A stretch of 32,208 nt of DNA, taken from JACNKJ01 sp964440095. GTDB taxonomy: Bacteria > Krumholzibacteriota > Krumholzibacteriia > JACNKJ01. Positions 1 to 6,702 of the stretch are shown here, one piece after another (the stretch's first letter is position 1; each line of letters starts with the position of its first letter). Under the pieces are notes generated by a model. That model ran no database searches and had not been told where the DNA came from. It saw only the letters and a list, made by a program, of their open reading frames with translations. The position numbers were made by a program, and so were the translations under genes. The DNA lies in assembly GCA_964440095.1 (NCBI GenBank), contig CAYTPZ010000021.1, positions 1 through 32,208 of the forward strand, written 5' to 3'.

Positions 1-25
1 CCGCTGACCGCTGACCGCTGACCGC
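1..25. repeat. Heptanucleotide tandem repeat at window edge
   Basis: Three and a half copies of the 7-mer CCGCTGA run without interruption (1-7, 8-14, 15-21, 22-25). The array probably continues left of the window. The same 7-nt period and GCGG-type core recur at 17871-17914 and on both sides of the terminator near 23690. Confidence 0.85.
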
Positions 26-30
26 GAAGA

Positions 31-46
31 TAGTGAACTTTCACTA
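31..46. promoter_or_regulatory. Perfect 16-bp palindrome upstream of iscS
   Basis: TAGTGAA (31-37) and TTCACTA (40-46) are perfect inverted arms around a 2-bp centre, 115 bp upstream of the iscS start. Its size and symmetry suit a dimeric repressor site. It does not resemble the type 1 IscR consensus as I know it, and no convincing -35/-10 pair was found next to it. A regulatory role is inference. Confidence 0.35.
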
Positions 47-160
47 ACCTGTGCAAAAATTGTACGTCTTGTCAGATTTATTCTTACTTAGTTACTGGTT
101 CCCGTCCAAGTCCAAGTCCTCATTTGCCTTTCCCGCCCAACATCCGCTAAACTCATTATC

Positions 161-1339
161 GTGAACAAACCAATCTATATGGATTATCAGGCGACAACCC
201 CCGTGGATCCGCGGGTGCTGGACGCCATGCTACCTTGGTTCACCGAGCGTTTTGGCAATGCCGCCAGCGGACATAGCTTCGGCTGGCTCGCCAAGGAAGC
301 CGTGGATGTGGCCCGACGCGAGGTGGCCGATGTCATCGGCGCGGGCTTACGAGAGATCATCTTCACCAGTGGTGCCACCGAGAGCAGCAACCTGGCGATC
401 AAAGGTGTGGCCGAGGCCTATATCAAGAATGGCCGTCACATCATCTCCTGCGCCACCGAGCACAAGGCCGTGCTCGAGCCTCTCAAGTATCTGATCGTCC
501 ACGGCTGGGACGTCACTTGGCTCAAGGTCGATTCCCAGGGCATGATCGACCTGGACGAGCTGGCCGGAGCCCTGCGCGACGACACCGTTATGGTCACCCT
601 GGCGGCGGTCAACAACGAGATCGGCGTGATCCACCCCCTGGCGGAAATCGGAAAATTGACCCGCGAAAAGGGTGTGCTCTTCCATGTGGACGGTGCCCAA
701 GGCTACGGGAAATTCCCGCTGGATGTGGGCGCCATGAACATCGATCTCATGAGCATTTCCGGGCATAAGATCTACGGACCCAAGGGTGTAGGTGCTCTTT
801 ACCTGCGTCGGCGCAACCCGCGTGTACGGCCCACGCCCCTGTTTCACGGAGGCGATCAGGAAGAGGGCATACGCTCGGGCACCCACGATGTGCCGTCGCT
901 GGTGGGTCTGGGTAAGGCAGCCACCCTCGCGAATGAGGAGATGGAGCAGGAATCGGCCACCCTGCTCAAGCTGCGCAACCAATTCTACGAGGGCCTTTGC
1001 AAGGCTCTGCCTGGCGTGGTCCTCAACGGCGACCTGGAAAAGCGCTTGGCCGGCAATCTCAACGTATCCTTCGAAGATGTAGACGGCGACGCCCTCCGCA
1101 TGAGCCTGCGCAACCTGGCCGTGTCCAGCGGCAGCGCCTGCACTTTCGCCAGCACCGACCCCTCCCACGTGCTCATGGCCATCGGCGTGGATCCGCAGCT
1201 GGCCCAGGCCACCCTTAGATTCGGTTTCGGCAGATTCACGACGGAAGAGGATTGCGATCGGGCGCTGAAAATGGTAATCGAAGCAGTGCGGAAACTTCGA
1301 GGCGCCTCGCAAGACCACAAGGACCAGTCGGCCACTTGA
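161..1339 (+). CDS. iscS: Cysteine desulfurase, IscS/NifS family
   Basis: PLP-dependent enzyme that removes sulfur from L-cysteine as a protein-bound persulfide and feeds Fe-S cluster assembly and tRNA thiolation in the cytoplasm. The 392-residue protein has the family hallmarks: N-terminal YMDYQATTPVDP, the PLP-contacting ATEH with His101, Asp177 and Gln180 in HVDGAQ, the Schiff-base Lys203 in SGHKIYGPKG, and the persulfide Cys327 in SSGSACTFAS, followed by the long C-terminal part of the IscS-like group I. Length is normal for IscS (about 400). The start is GTG at 161, giving the usual short stretch before the DYQATTP motif; an ATG at 179 would cut into the conserved N terminus. An ISC-type ferredoxin follows after 18 bp, so the two probably form an operon. 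No iscU, iscA or hscAB lies nearby. Confidence 0.96.
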   Translation: MNKPIYMDYQATTPVDPRVLDAMLPWFTERFGNAASGHSFGWLAKEAVDVARREVADVIGAGLREIIFTSGATESSNLAIKGVAEAYIKNGRHIISCATEHKAVLEPLKYLIVHGWDVTWLKVDSQGMIDLDELAGALRDDTVMVTLAAVNNEIGVIHPLAEIGKLTREKGVLFHVDGAQGYGKFPLDVGAMNIDLMSISGHKIYGPKGVGALYLRRRNPRVRPTPLFHGGDQEEGIRSGTHDVPSLVGLGKAATLANEEMEQESATLLKLRNQFYEGLCKALPGVVLNGDLEKRLAGNLNVSFEDVDGDALRMSLRNLAVSSGSACTFASTDPSHVLMAIGVDPQLAQATLRFGFGRFTTEEDCDRALKMVIEAVRKLRGASQDHKDQSAT

Positions 1340-1357
1340 TTCCCATCAAGGAGTTCC

Positions 1358-1657
1358 ATGCCCAAGGTTACCTTTCTACCCGATAACTTCGATGTGGAAA
1401 TTGAAGATGGCGGTACCATTCTCGAAGCCGCCGAGAACTTCGACATCCCTCTCAAGCACAACTGCGGCGGTGCTTGTAACTGCGGCACCTGCCATGTGAT
1501 CATCGAGGAGGGCGGGGGCACTATCAGCGAAATGGACCCCGAAGAAGAGGACACCTTGGATCGCGCTCTCGAAGTCACCAATGAAAGTCGGCTTGCATGC
1601 AAGTGCAGCATCATGGGAGACGTGGTGGTCACCATTCCGGAGACGAGTCGAGAATGA
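1358..1657 (+). CDS. fdx: [2Fe-2S] ferredoxin, ISC/adrenodoxin type
   Basis: Small electron carrier of 99 residues that most likely supplies electrons for Fe-S cluster assembly. The cluster ligands fit the adrenodoxin-type pattern C-x5-C-x2-C with a distant fourth Cys: Cys36, Cys42 and Cys45 in the CGGACNCGTC segment, and Cys81 in SRLACKC. Two additional cysteines (40 and 83) sit beside the ligands and are not part of the canonical set. The protein is acidic (DPEEED at 60-65), as usual for the family. The ATG is preceded by AAGGAG at good spacing, and the gene follows iscS by 18 bp, which supports the ISC role. A general-purpose ferredoxin of the same fold cannot be excluded. Confidence 0.93.
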   Translation: MPKVTFLPDNFDVEIEDGGTILEAAENFDIPLKHNCGGACNCGTCHVIIEEGGGTISEMDPEEEDTLDRALEVTNESRLACKCSIMGDVVVTIPETSRE

Positions 1658-1662
1658 CGCTT

Positions 1663-1720
1663 GCAGCTTTCCCTCGCGTCTCCGCACTCGAAGACTCGTG
1701 AGTCGCGCCCGGGAAACTGC
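1663..1720. repeat. Structured 3' element between convergent genes (copy A)
   Basis: The gap between fdx (plus) and the amidase gene (minus) holds an imperfect long stem: 1663-1673 pairs with 1711-1720 (TTTCCC/GGGAAA plus GCAG/CTGC, one bulge). Inside is the hairpin GACTC-GT-GAGTC (1693-1704). On the minus strand the core 1672-1708 closely matches the plus-strand sequence at 30239-30273, so this is one copy of a dispersed element. It may also end transcription from both sides, but no good T-run follows. Confidence 0.55.
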
Positions 1721-1731
1721 TGCGCTCCCCT

Positions 1732-3198
1732 TTACTTCAACATGATTAGCTTGGTGGTCGCCTTGCGTGTAGCTGCGGTGATCTTGCACAGGTAGACACC
1801 ACTAGGCAATTCGCGCCCGGCATCGTCGCGGCCGTCCCAGATGATCTCGTGATCTCCCGCATCCAGCAATGTACCCGGATACAGCTCGCGCACAAGTCGG
1901 CCGGCGCTGTCGTAGATAGCCAATTTCACGTGCCCCCGAGCCTCCAAACTGAAACGAATGCGCGTGCGCGGATTGAATGGGTTGGGCCAGGCGGCGAGCC
2001 GTGCCGTGGCAGTGGGAACATCCACCGAAACGGGACTGAGCAGGTAGCTCATCCACAGATCCCAGGGCAGGTTGCCGGGGCATTGGGTTGCCGTGCCCGG
2101 CATGTCGTTGTGCCCCTGAATACCCGGCATGGAGCGCTGAAGCGGAATGCCGTACTCGCCGCAGAGCACGTGGGCCATGAGCGTGGAAGCCTCGAGCATG
2201 GGCTGGCTGCTCCACTGGTCGGGATCATTCACCGTGGCCTCATGCTCCACGCCGATGGAGCGGCTGTTGTTGTAGGGATATCCATAGGCGCCGCAGTGCC
2301 AGGCCGTGTCCTCCAGGCGCACGACCTGCGTAATCTCACCGTCGACATTGCGAATGACGAAGTGCGCGCTTACCTGCGCGTCGCAATTGTGAAACCAGGC
2401 GATAGCGCCTGCATAGGTGCCCACGCCGATCCAGTGGTTCACCCAGGTGTCGATGGTGTGGTTGCGCCCGTCGGAATGATTGCAGGGCGTGAAGTAGCCA
2501 ACGGCGGGAGGATAGTCATAAGTTCGATCTCCGGCACGCGCCTCGGGAATCGTAATCTCCGGATGGGCGTCAAGCCGCAGGGTTTCGCCCCAGAGGGTCA
2601 TGGATCTGGATCCATCCCGAAGGATCTCGAAATATCGACGCGCCTGCAGGGCTTCCAGATCGGCGTCACCCAGGGCGCCGAAACGCGCGGCGGCGTCGAA
2701 CCAGTCGGCAAGTTCGAATTCTGCGCGATTCACACCCGCGTACTCCGCGAGCAAGGCGGCGGCTCCGCGAATATTTTCCCGTGCATCGTCCTTGAGGATC
2801 TGGGTGACCAGACCGAGCCGGGCCGCGGCCTCGGAAAGAGTGGCTTCGTATGAGTTGTCCACCAGATGCATGATGCCCCAACCCTGATCAATGGAAGGGC
2901 CGATCTGCGTCCAGTTGTTTTCCACGCGACCGATGGCCATGAGCAAATCAGCCGGTACGCCGAACTCGGCGGCGGCCTCCTCGAAAAATGTGCCTAGGGT
3001 TGCCAGATCGGGATGCGGCCGCGAAAGGTAGTCCCGCCAGATATCAACATGAGCCCCGCAACCATGCTCTGCAGGATTCAGATGCCCGGCTATGGCCTTC
3101 ACACTTTCCCGATGATCCGCTGCGAGGTACCGCTCGCCGATGGTTTCCAAGGGAAAGAGTGCCAATGTGCAGATTAAAAAAATCGTAGTGTGTCGCAT
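1732..3198 (-). CDS. Secreted lytic-transglycosylase-like / Amidase_2 protein with C-terminal sorting domain
   Basis: Predicted secreted peptidoglycan hydrolase of 488 residues with three parts. After a signal peptide (about 1-20), residues 68-155 look like an SLT lysozyme fold: the likely catalytic Glu93 in AIGRVENNW, the QGWGIMHL motif where SLT enzymes have GLMQLMP, and DARENIRGAAALLAEY matching the family's NIRxGaxYL helix. Residues 245-380 are an Amidase_2 (N-acetylmuramoyl-L-alanine amidase/PGRP) domain: AIAWFHN...VSAHFVI, with zinc ligands probably His255, His363 in QGHND and Cys373 in TQCPG. Residues 402-488 are a FlgD-like sorting domain (WPNPFNP, WDGRDDAGRELPSGVYL). ATG start with a modest AAGAAG upstream. 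The amidase assignment is strong; the SLT assignment rests on motifs. The gene follows the secreted protein at 3298-4215 beyond a hairpin. Confidence 0.85.
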   Translation of the reverse strand: MRHTTIFLICTLALFPLETIGERYLAADHRESVKAIAGHLNPAEHGCGAHVDIWRDYLSRPHPDLATLGTFFEEAAAEFGVPADLLMAIGRVENNWTQIGPSIDQGWGIMHLVDNSYEATLSEAAARLGLVTQILKDDARENIRGAAALLAEYAGVNRAEFELADWFDAAARFGALGDADLEALQARRYFEILRDGSRSMTLWGETLRLDAHPEITIPEARAGDRTYDYPPAVGYFTPCNHSDGRNHTIDTWVNHWIGVGTYAGAIAWFHNCDAQVSAHFVIRNVDGEITQVVRLEDTAWHCGAYGYPYNNSRSIGVEHEATVNDPDQWSSQPMLEASTLMAHVLCGEYGIPLQRSMPGIQGHNDMPGTATQCPGNLPWDLWMSYLLSPVSVDVPTATARLAAWPNPFNPRTRIRFSLEARGHVKLAIYDSAGRLVRELYPGTLLDAGDHEIIWDGRDDAGRELPSGVYLCKITAATRKATTKLIMLK

Positions 3199-3210
3199 GA
3201 ATGACTTCTT

Positions 3211-3292
3211 GGGTTAAACAGAAACGGGGAGGGTGGGAGCCCTCCCCGAACGACTTGCGAAACTCTAGTAAGGGGTGGGCTCCCACCCTCCC
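3211..3292 (-). terminator. Terminator or attenuator hairpin between two secreted-protein genes
   Basis: A perfect 16-bp inverted repeat (3227-3242 with 3277-3292) encloses a 34-nt loop. An alternative, exclusive hairpin pairs 3226-3233 with 3240-3247 (8 bp, 6-nt loop). On the minus strand both end just before CGTTTCTGTTT, so the element can act as a rho-independent terminator for the gene ending at 3298. It lies 28 nt before the amidase start with no visible promoter between, so the amidase gene may be expressed by read-through. The loop contains CGACTTGCGA, also found in the 3' element at 30241-30250. Confidence 0.6.
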
Positions 3293-3297
3293 AGATT

Positions 3298-4215
3298 CTA
3301 TTTGACCATTACCATTTTTCCGCTGGCCACTCCACCGGGCGTCTCGATCTTGTAGAGATAAACGCCGCCGGGTAACTCGCGGGACTGCGCATCTCGACCA
3401 TCCCAAACCAATTCCTTGGCGCCGACGTCGAACCAATCTTCGGTCAGCACGCGAACTTCCCGACCATTCACATCGAAGACACGTGCACGGACGTACCCTG
3501 CATGAGACATCTCAAAACGAAGGGTCGTTTTCGGGTTAAAGGGATTGGGGAAGTTGCCATGAATGGCGAAGGCCGGCAGTTCCGGAACATCGGTGACTGC
3601 CTGCCCGTCCATATCGAAGGACGCGTTGTCCACGGTGATGATGGTGAAATCGTCGGGATCGGCCATGCTGCCTGTGAAGGTGCCGGCCAATCCGTTTTCG
3701 TCGATTTCCGAGAAGGTGATGCTGCCGCTGGTGCTGAAGAACTTGTGATCGGCCACCAAATTCGCCAGCCAATCGGACATGTCTTCGCCTTCACCGGGGA
3801 TCTCGAAGGCCTCCACATCGTCGAAGAATCCGTAGATAGTCATGTAGTCGGAGATATCCACCGGGTAAGTGCCGGGCAACAGTTCGCTACCCGCGGTGCG
3901 CGTGAAGATGGCGGCCACATCCACGGTTGCGTCGGCATTGAGCTTCGCTCCATAGCCCCACACCGTGAGGGTATCGCTCATGATCTCCATGCGCCCACCC
4001 ACGCTCTGGGTCTGGCCCTCGGCCCAACCCAGATCCGGATCCAGAATCTCACCCGTGGCGTCGAAAGTGCCGCTATAGCTGCCGAAAGGCCACTGCTGAT
4101 AATCGAAGTGATAGCTGCCCTGGTAATACACGGCGATCACCTCGTCCTGGGACAAGGCGGGCAGAGCCAGCAACATAGCGATGGAAGCTGCGAGGAAGAC
4201 GTACTTGCGAAGCAT
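3298..4215 (-). CDS. Secreted protein of unknown function with C-terminal sorting domain
   Basis: The 305-residue product starts with a clear signal peptide (charged MLRK, hydrophobic core, ALPALSQ near residue 22). Residues 25-215 are an acidic, aromatic-rich, probably beta-strand region with no motif I recognise; a stretch ending in TFTGSMADPDDF resembles exported beta-rich proteins of unknown function in general style only. Residues 220-305 are a FlgD-like/type IX sorting domain: NFPNPFNPKTTLRFEM, DVNGREV, WDGRDAQSRELPGGVYLYKI and a final KMVMVK. This end is close to those of the amidase at 1732 and the deiminase at 30290, implying the same export route. ATG start with AAGGGG upstream and a TATACT-like -10 at 4248-4253. 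Export is well supported; function is unknown. Confidence 0.85.
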   Translation of the reverse strand: MLRKYVFLAASIAMLLALPALSQDEVIAVYYQGSYHFDYQQWPFGSYSGTFDATGEILDPDLGWAEGQTQSVGGRMEIMSDTLTVWGYGAKLNADATVDVAAIFTRTAGSELLPGTYPVDISDYMTIYGFFDDVEAFEIPGEGEDMSDWLANLVADHKFFSTSGSITFSEIDENGLAGTFTGSMADPDDFTIITVDNASFDMDGQAVTDVPELPAFAIHGNFPNPFNPKTTLRFEMSHAGYVRARVFDVNGREVRVLTEDWFDVGAKELVWDGRDAQSRELPGGVYLYKIETPGGVASGKMVMVK

Positions 4216-4247
4216 AGTTACCCCTTGAGATTTGATGTCGGAAATTG

Positions 4248-4280
4248 AGTATAGCAGATATCCTATCAGCGATCGATATC
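4248..4280 (-). promoter_or_regulatory. Candidate promoter of the secreted-protein gene with paired GATATC sites
   Basis: TATACT (minus strand, 4248-4253) is one mismatch from the -10 consensus, about 32 nt before the ATG at 4215. The -35 is weak. Two GATATC copies (4257-4262 and 4275-4280) lie 18 bp apart, covering the spacer and -35 region, so an operator is possible. Low certainty. Confidence 0.35.
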
Positions 4281-4287
4281 ATAAGGC

Positions 4288-5265
4288 CTACTTACCGGCA
4301 CTCTTTTTCTTAAATTCCGCCGCGATAAGGTCCACCTCTCGAAGCATGTTCGAGAAGGAGGGCCTGGGAATGTCCGCCAGCTCGGCGGCTTTTCCCACGC
4401 GACCCTTGCTCTTCTCAAGCAGATGCCCCAGGAAGCGGCGCTTGAAATCGCGCTCCACGATCTTCTTGGCCCGCTTGTAGTTCTGCGGAAGGTTATACGC
4501 TTCAAGGCCGCCCAAGTGGAAATCGGCCAGAGTCAGCCTGCCACCCTGGGCACGCAAGACAGCCATCTCCACCGACCGACGAAGCTCCAGAAGCTGGCCC
4601 TTCCAATTGTGTCGCAGAAGGAAGCGCTCCACTTCCGGATCCACGTCGCGCACAGGCATGCGGAAACGTTCACCATAGTGCCGCAGATAAGCGCGGAAAA
4701 GCGAGGGAATATCCTCGCGGCGCTCGCCAAGGTCGGGTACGCGAATACGCGTTTCCTCCAGACGTTTGAGCAGCTCCGAGTTGAACTCACCGCGACGGCT
4801 CTTGGCTTCCAGATCCTCCGAAGTCGTGGCCAACAGTCGCAGGGGACCATCCAGTTGAGCCACAAGCACTCGCTGGCAGGCCATGTTGAGCTGGCCGACT
4901 TCCTCGAGAATCAGAGAACCGTCTTTGGATTTCTCCACAAGCCCCTGTCTCAATGGACCCTGATCCGTGGAGTGTGGACCGAACAATAGAAGACCGCAAT
5001 CTTCCTCGCCGAGACCCTGTGGATCGAAGAGCACGAGAACACGTTCCGCGCGCGGAGACAGCATGTGGACAAGGCGAGCAAGTCGATGTTTGGATGCTCC
5101 TGGCTGCCCTTCGAAAAGGACGTGACCTTCGCCATGAGCGGCGTCGCGAATTCCATCGCGCAGCTGCTCGACGGCATCGCTGCCGCCGGCAAGGTCTAGG
5201 TCCAGCCACGGGGTATGGAGGTCTCGGCCCTCGAGCAGAAGAAGGCGTCGATGAAGATCTCGCAT
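4288..5265 (-). CDS. NtrC-like AAA+ regulator lacking the GAFTGA loop, Fis-type HTH
   Basis: Resembles the AAA+ and DNA-binding parts of sigma-54 activators but is degenerate. Residue numbers are from the ATG at 5277; the product from 5265 is four residues shorter. The Walker A region reads GQPGASKH (57-64) instead of GESGTGKE but keeps the Lys. Walker B reads SLILEEVGQL (121-130). Where activators have the GAFTGA loop there is only LFGPHSTDQGPLRQG (98-112). The arginine-finger/sensor stretch is present (ELLKRLEETRIRVPDLGERREDIP), as is a sensor-II-like NWKGQLLELRRSVEMA. The end (286-316) is a Fis-like HTH: GRVGKAAELADIPRPSFSNMLREVDL. There is no N-terminal receiver or GAF domain. I chose the ATG at 5265 because GGGAGGG lies just before it, although spacing is short; 5277 has no SD. 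It probably binds DNA but should not remodel sigma-54 in the usual way. Confidence 0.8.
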   Translation of the reverse strand: MRDLHRRLLLLEGRDLHTPWLDLDLAGGSDAVEQLRDGIRDAAHGEGHVLFEGQPGASKHRLARLVHMLSPRAERVLVLFDPQGLGEEDCGLLLFGPHSTDQGPLRQGLVEKSKDGSLILEEVGQLNMACQRVLVAQLDGPLRLLATTSEDLEAKSRRGEFNSELLKRLEETRIRVPDLGERREDIPSLFRAYLRHYGERFRMPVRDVDPEVERFLLRHNWKGQLLELRRSVEMAVLRAQGGRLTLADFHLGGLEAYNLPQNYKRAKKIVERDFKRRFLGHLLEKSKGRVGKAAELADIPRPSFSNMLREVDLIAAEFKKKSAGK

Positions 5266-5304
5266 GATCCCTCCCATTCTGGTCTGGGGAACCCGTACTC
5301 TAGG

Positions 5305-5310
5305 ATTATA
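5305..5310 (-). promoter_or_regulatory. Perfect -10 element (TATAAT) before the NtrC-like gene
   Basis: The minus strand reads ACCTATAATCC, a consensus -10, about 40 nt upstream of the chosen start at 5265. The best -35 is TTGGTA with a long 19-nt spacer, so activator help is plausible. It separates this gene from the methyltransferase gene upstream. Confidence 0.5.
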
Positions 5311-5382
5311 GGTCAGGTTTGCGGAAAATTACCAATAAAAGTAAATCTGGCCGAAGATATAAATCGCGCTTATTAAATGACT

Positions 5383-6654
5383 TCAGGATAGGAAACAGCG
5401 CGAACTTACCTCGCAAAGGTGAGCTAGGTGCCCTTTCGGGCTCCGATGGATGATCAGTACCGCCGAGCCGCCACCTGCCAGCCTCAGGCGTTTCCTTAGC
5501 TCCTCCGGGGCCAGGGGAAATCCCCGCTTCTTCAGCGCCAGCGTGCCGATTTGTCGGCGATCCAGAGCCTCCTGCACCCGGGTCAGGCTGAAGGGAAAGC
5601 TCTCCAAGCGCTTGTACGTGCGCACAAAAGGGCTGTCGGGATTGGAATTAGAGCTCAGATAGGCGATCTGCTCGGCCAGGAGAAATAGATTCTCCCTATG
5701 CGCGAAATCCGCCAACAGACCCGAGCGGATCAAACTGCTGTCGGGTTCATGGATGTATTCCCCCGGATTCTGAACGGCCGGGGCGGGAAGGCCGGGATCT
5801 CCCTCAAAACGATTCACCTGGAAGCTATCCAGCTCTCCTTCCAGAACCGTGGCGGCGGCGGCGACTCTGGGAATACCGCCGCCCCAAATGGCAGCCTCAC
5901 GCAACTCGCCTTTCCAGGAAACCAGCTCCAGTTCGTAGTCTCCACGGCTCAGATCGGCCAGGGGACCCTCACTCCCGGCCAGCGCCTCATGGGATAGATC
6001 CAATGCCGGCCCCCACTTGATGCACCAGCCGGCGGCCTTTTTCAGCAGCGGTCTGAGCGCGGCCGGGGAAGGCGAGAACTCGGCGATATTCTGACGGCGG
6101 CCCGCGCTGCCCGAGCCTCCGGGGCGCCGGCCACCCTCGCGACGAGCCGGATCGACAAAGAGTGCGTCGTGGGCGGGCGGATCATCTTTGGGAAAGGCCC
6201 CAAAATGGAGCTCCCCGCGAAGATTCAGCGTTTCCAGATTGGCTTTGGCCATGGCCAGGGCCAGTGCATCGCGTTCCATGCCCAGGGCCATGCTGCCAGC
6301 CTGGGCAAGACGGGTTAGGTCCCCGCCGCCGCCGCATCCCAGATCCAATACGCGGCCCAGGGGCGCAAGGCGCCGAGCGCGGTGCATGGCGGGCGGATGG
6401 GCGCTGGCCTGCTCGAGCAGTTCGGGGGTGAAAAAGAGCTCGTCTCCACGTGGATATTTGACGGAAGCCTTCCGCCGGGCCTCGGCCAGACGCAGGGCCA
6501 GGGTGACGATCTCGATACTGTGCTCTCGGCGCAGCGATTGTATGAAGGCCGGGCGGGCGCATTTCTCGTGGCCTGCCTGGGCTAAATGGGCAAGCAGGGC
6601 CGCGCCATCCTGGCTACGCAGGAAATTCAGGGGGCTATGCTCTTCGATCCTCAC
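5383..6654 (-). CDS. Class I SAM-dependent methyltransferase with THUMP-like domain
   Basis: Cytoplasmic methyltransferase of 423 residues. SAM-binding motif I is RVLDLGCGGGGD (101-112), the acidic loop is GMERD (125-129), and a DPARREGGRR motif (168-177) sits where N- and RNA-methyltransferases carry their catalytic loop. The C-terminal 80 or so residues (KKRGFPLAPEELRKRLRLAGGG, then HRSPKGHLAHLCEV) match THUMP-like domains found fused to such enzymes, so an RNA substrate is likely but not shown. The open frame continues to 6720, but GTG at 6654 is preceded by AAAGGAG at 6-7 nt and is followed directly by the family-like N terminus (RIEEHSPLNFLRSQDG). The longer version would run into the divergent lipoprotein gene. 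It ends 105 bp before the NtrC-like gene's ATG region and has no clear terminator. Confidence 0.85.
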   Translation of the reverse strand: MRIEEHSPLNFLRSQDGAALLAHLAQAGHEKCARPAFIQSLRREHSIEIVTLALRLAEARRKASVKYPRGDELFFTPELLEQASAHPPAMHRARRLAPLGRVLDLGCGGGGDLTRLAQAGSMALGMERDALALAMAKANLETLNLRGELHFGAFPKDDPPAHDALFVDPARREGGRRPGGSGSAGRRQNIAEFSPSPAALRPLLKKAAGWCIKWGPALDLSHEALAGSEGPLADLSRGDYELELVSWKGELREAAIWGGGIPRVAAAATVLEGELDSFQVNRFEGDPGLPAPAVQNPGEYIHEPDSSLIRSGLLADFAHRENLFLLAEQIAYLSSNSNPDSPFVRTYKRLESFPFSLTRVQEALDRRQIGTLALKKRGFPLAPEELRKRLRLAGGGSAVLIIHRSPKGHLAHLCEVSSRCFLS

Positions 6655-6702
6655 GCAATCTCCTTTATCTCGCCGGGTGCCTGCACTATCATAGCGCAGA
6701 TC

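Noticed and set aside
1..160. Promoter of iscS
   Set aside because: TTGTCA and TTGTAC elements are present, but no acceptable -10 lies at the right spacing; only the palindrome is reported.
347..1318. Long antisense frame of 323 codons within iscS
   Set aside because: It mirrors codon structure of iscS, has no recognisable motif, and lies wholly over a clear gene.
6586..6702. Earlier start for the beta-helix lipoprotein
   Set aside because: The extra residues have no signal character and overlap the divergent methyltransferase; the signal and lipobox begin at 6703.
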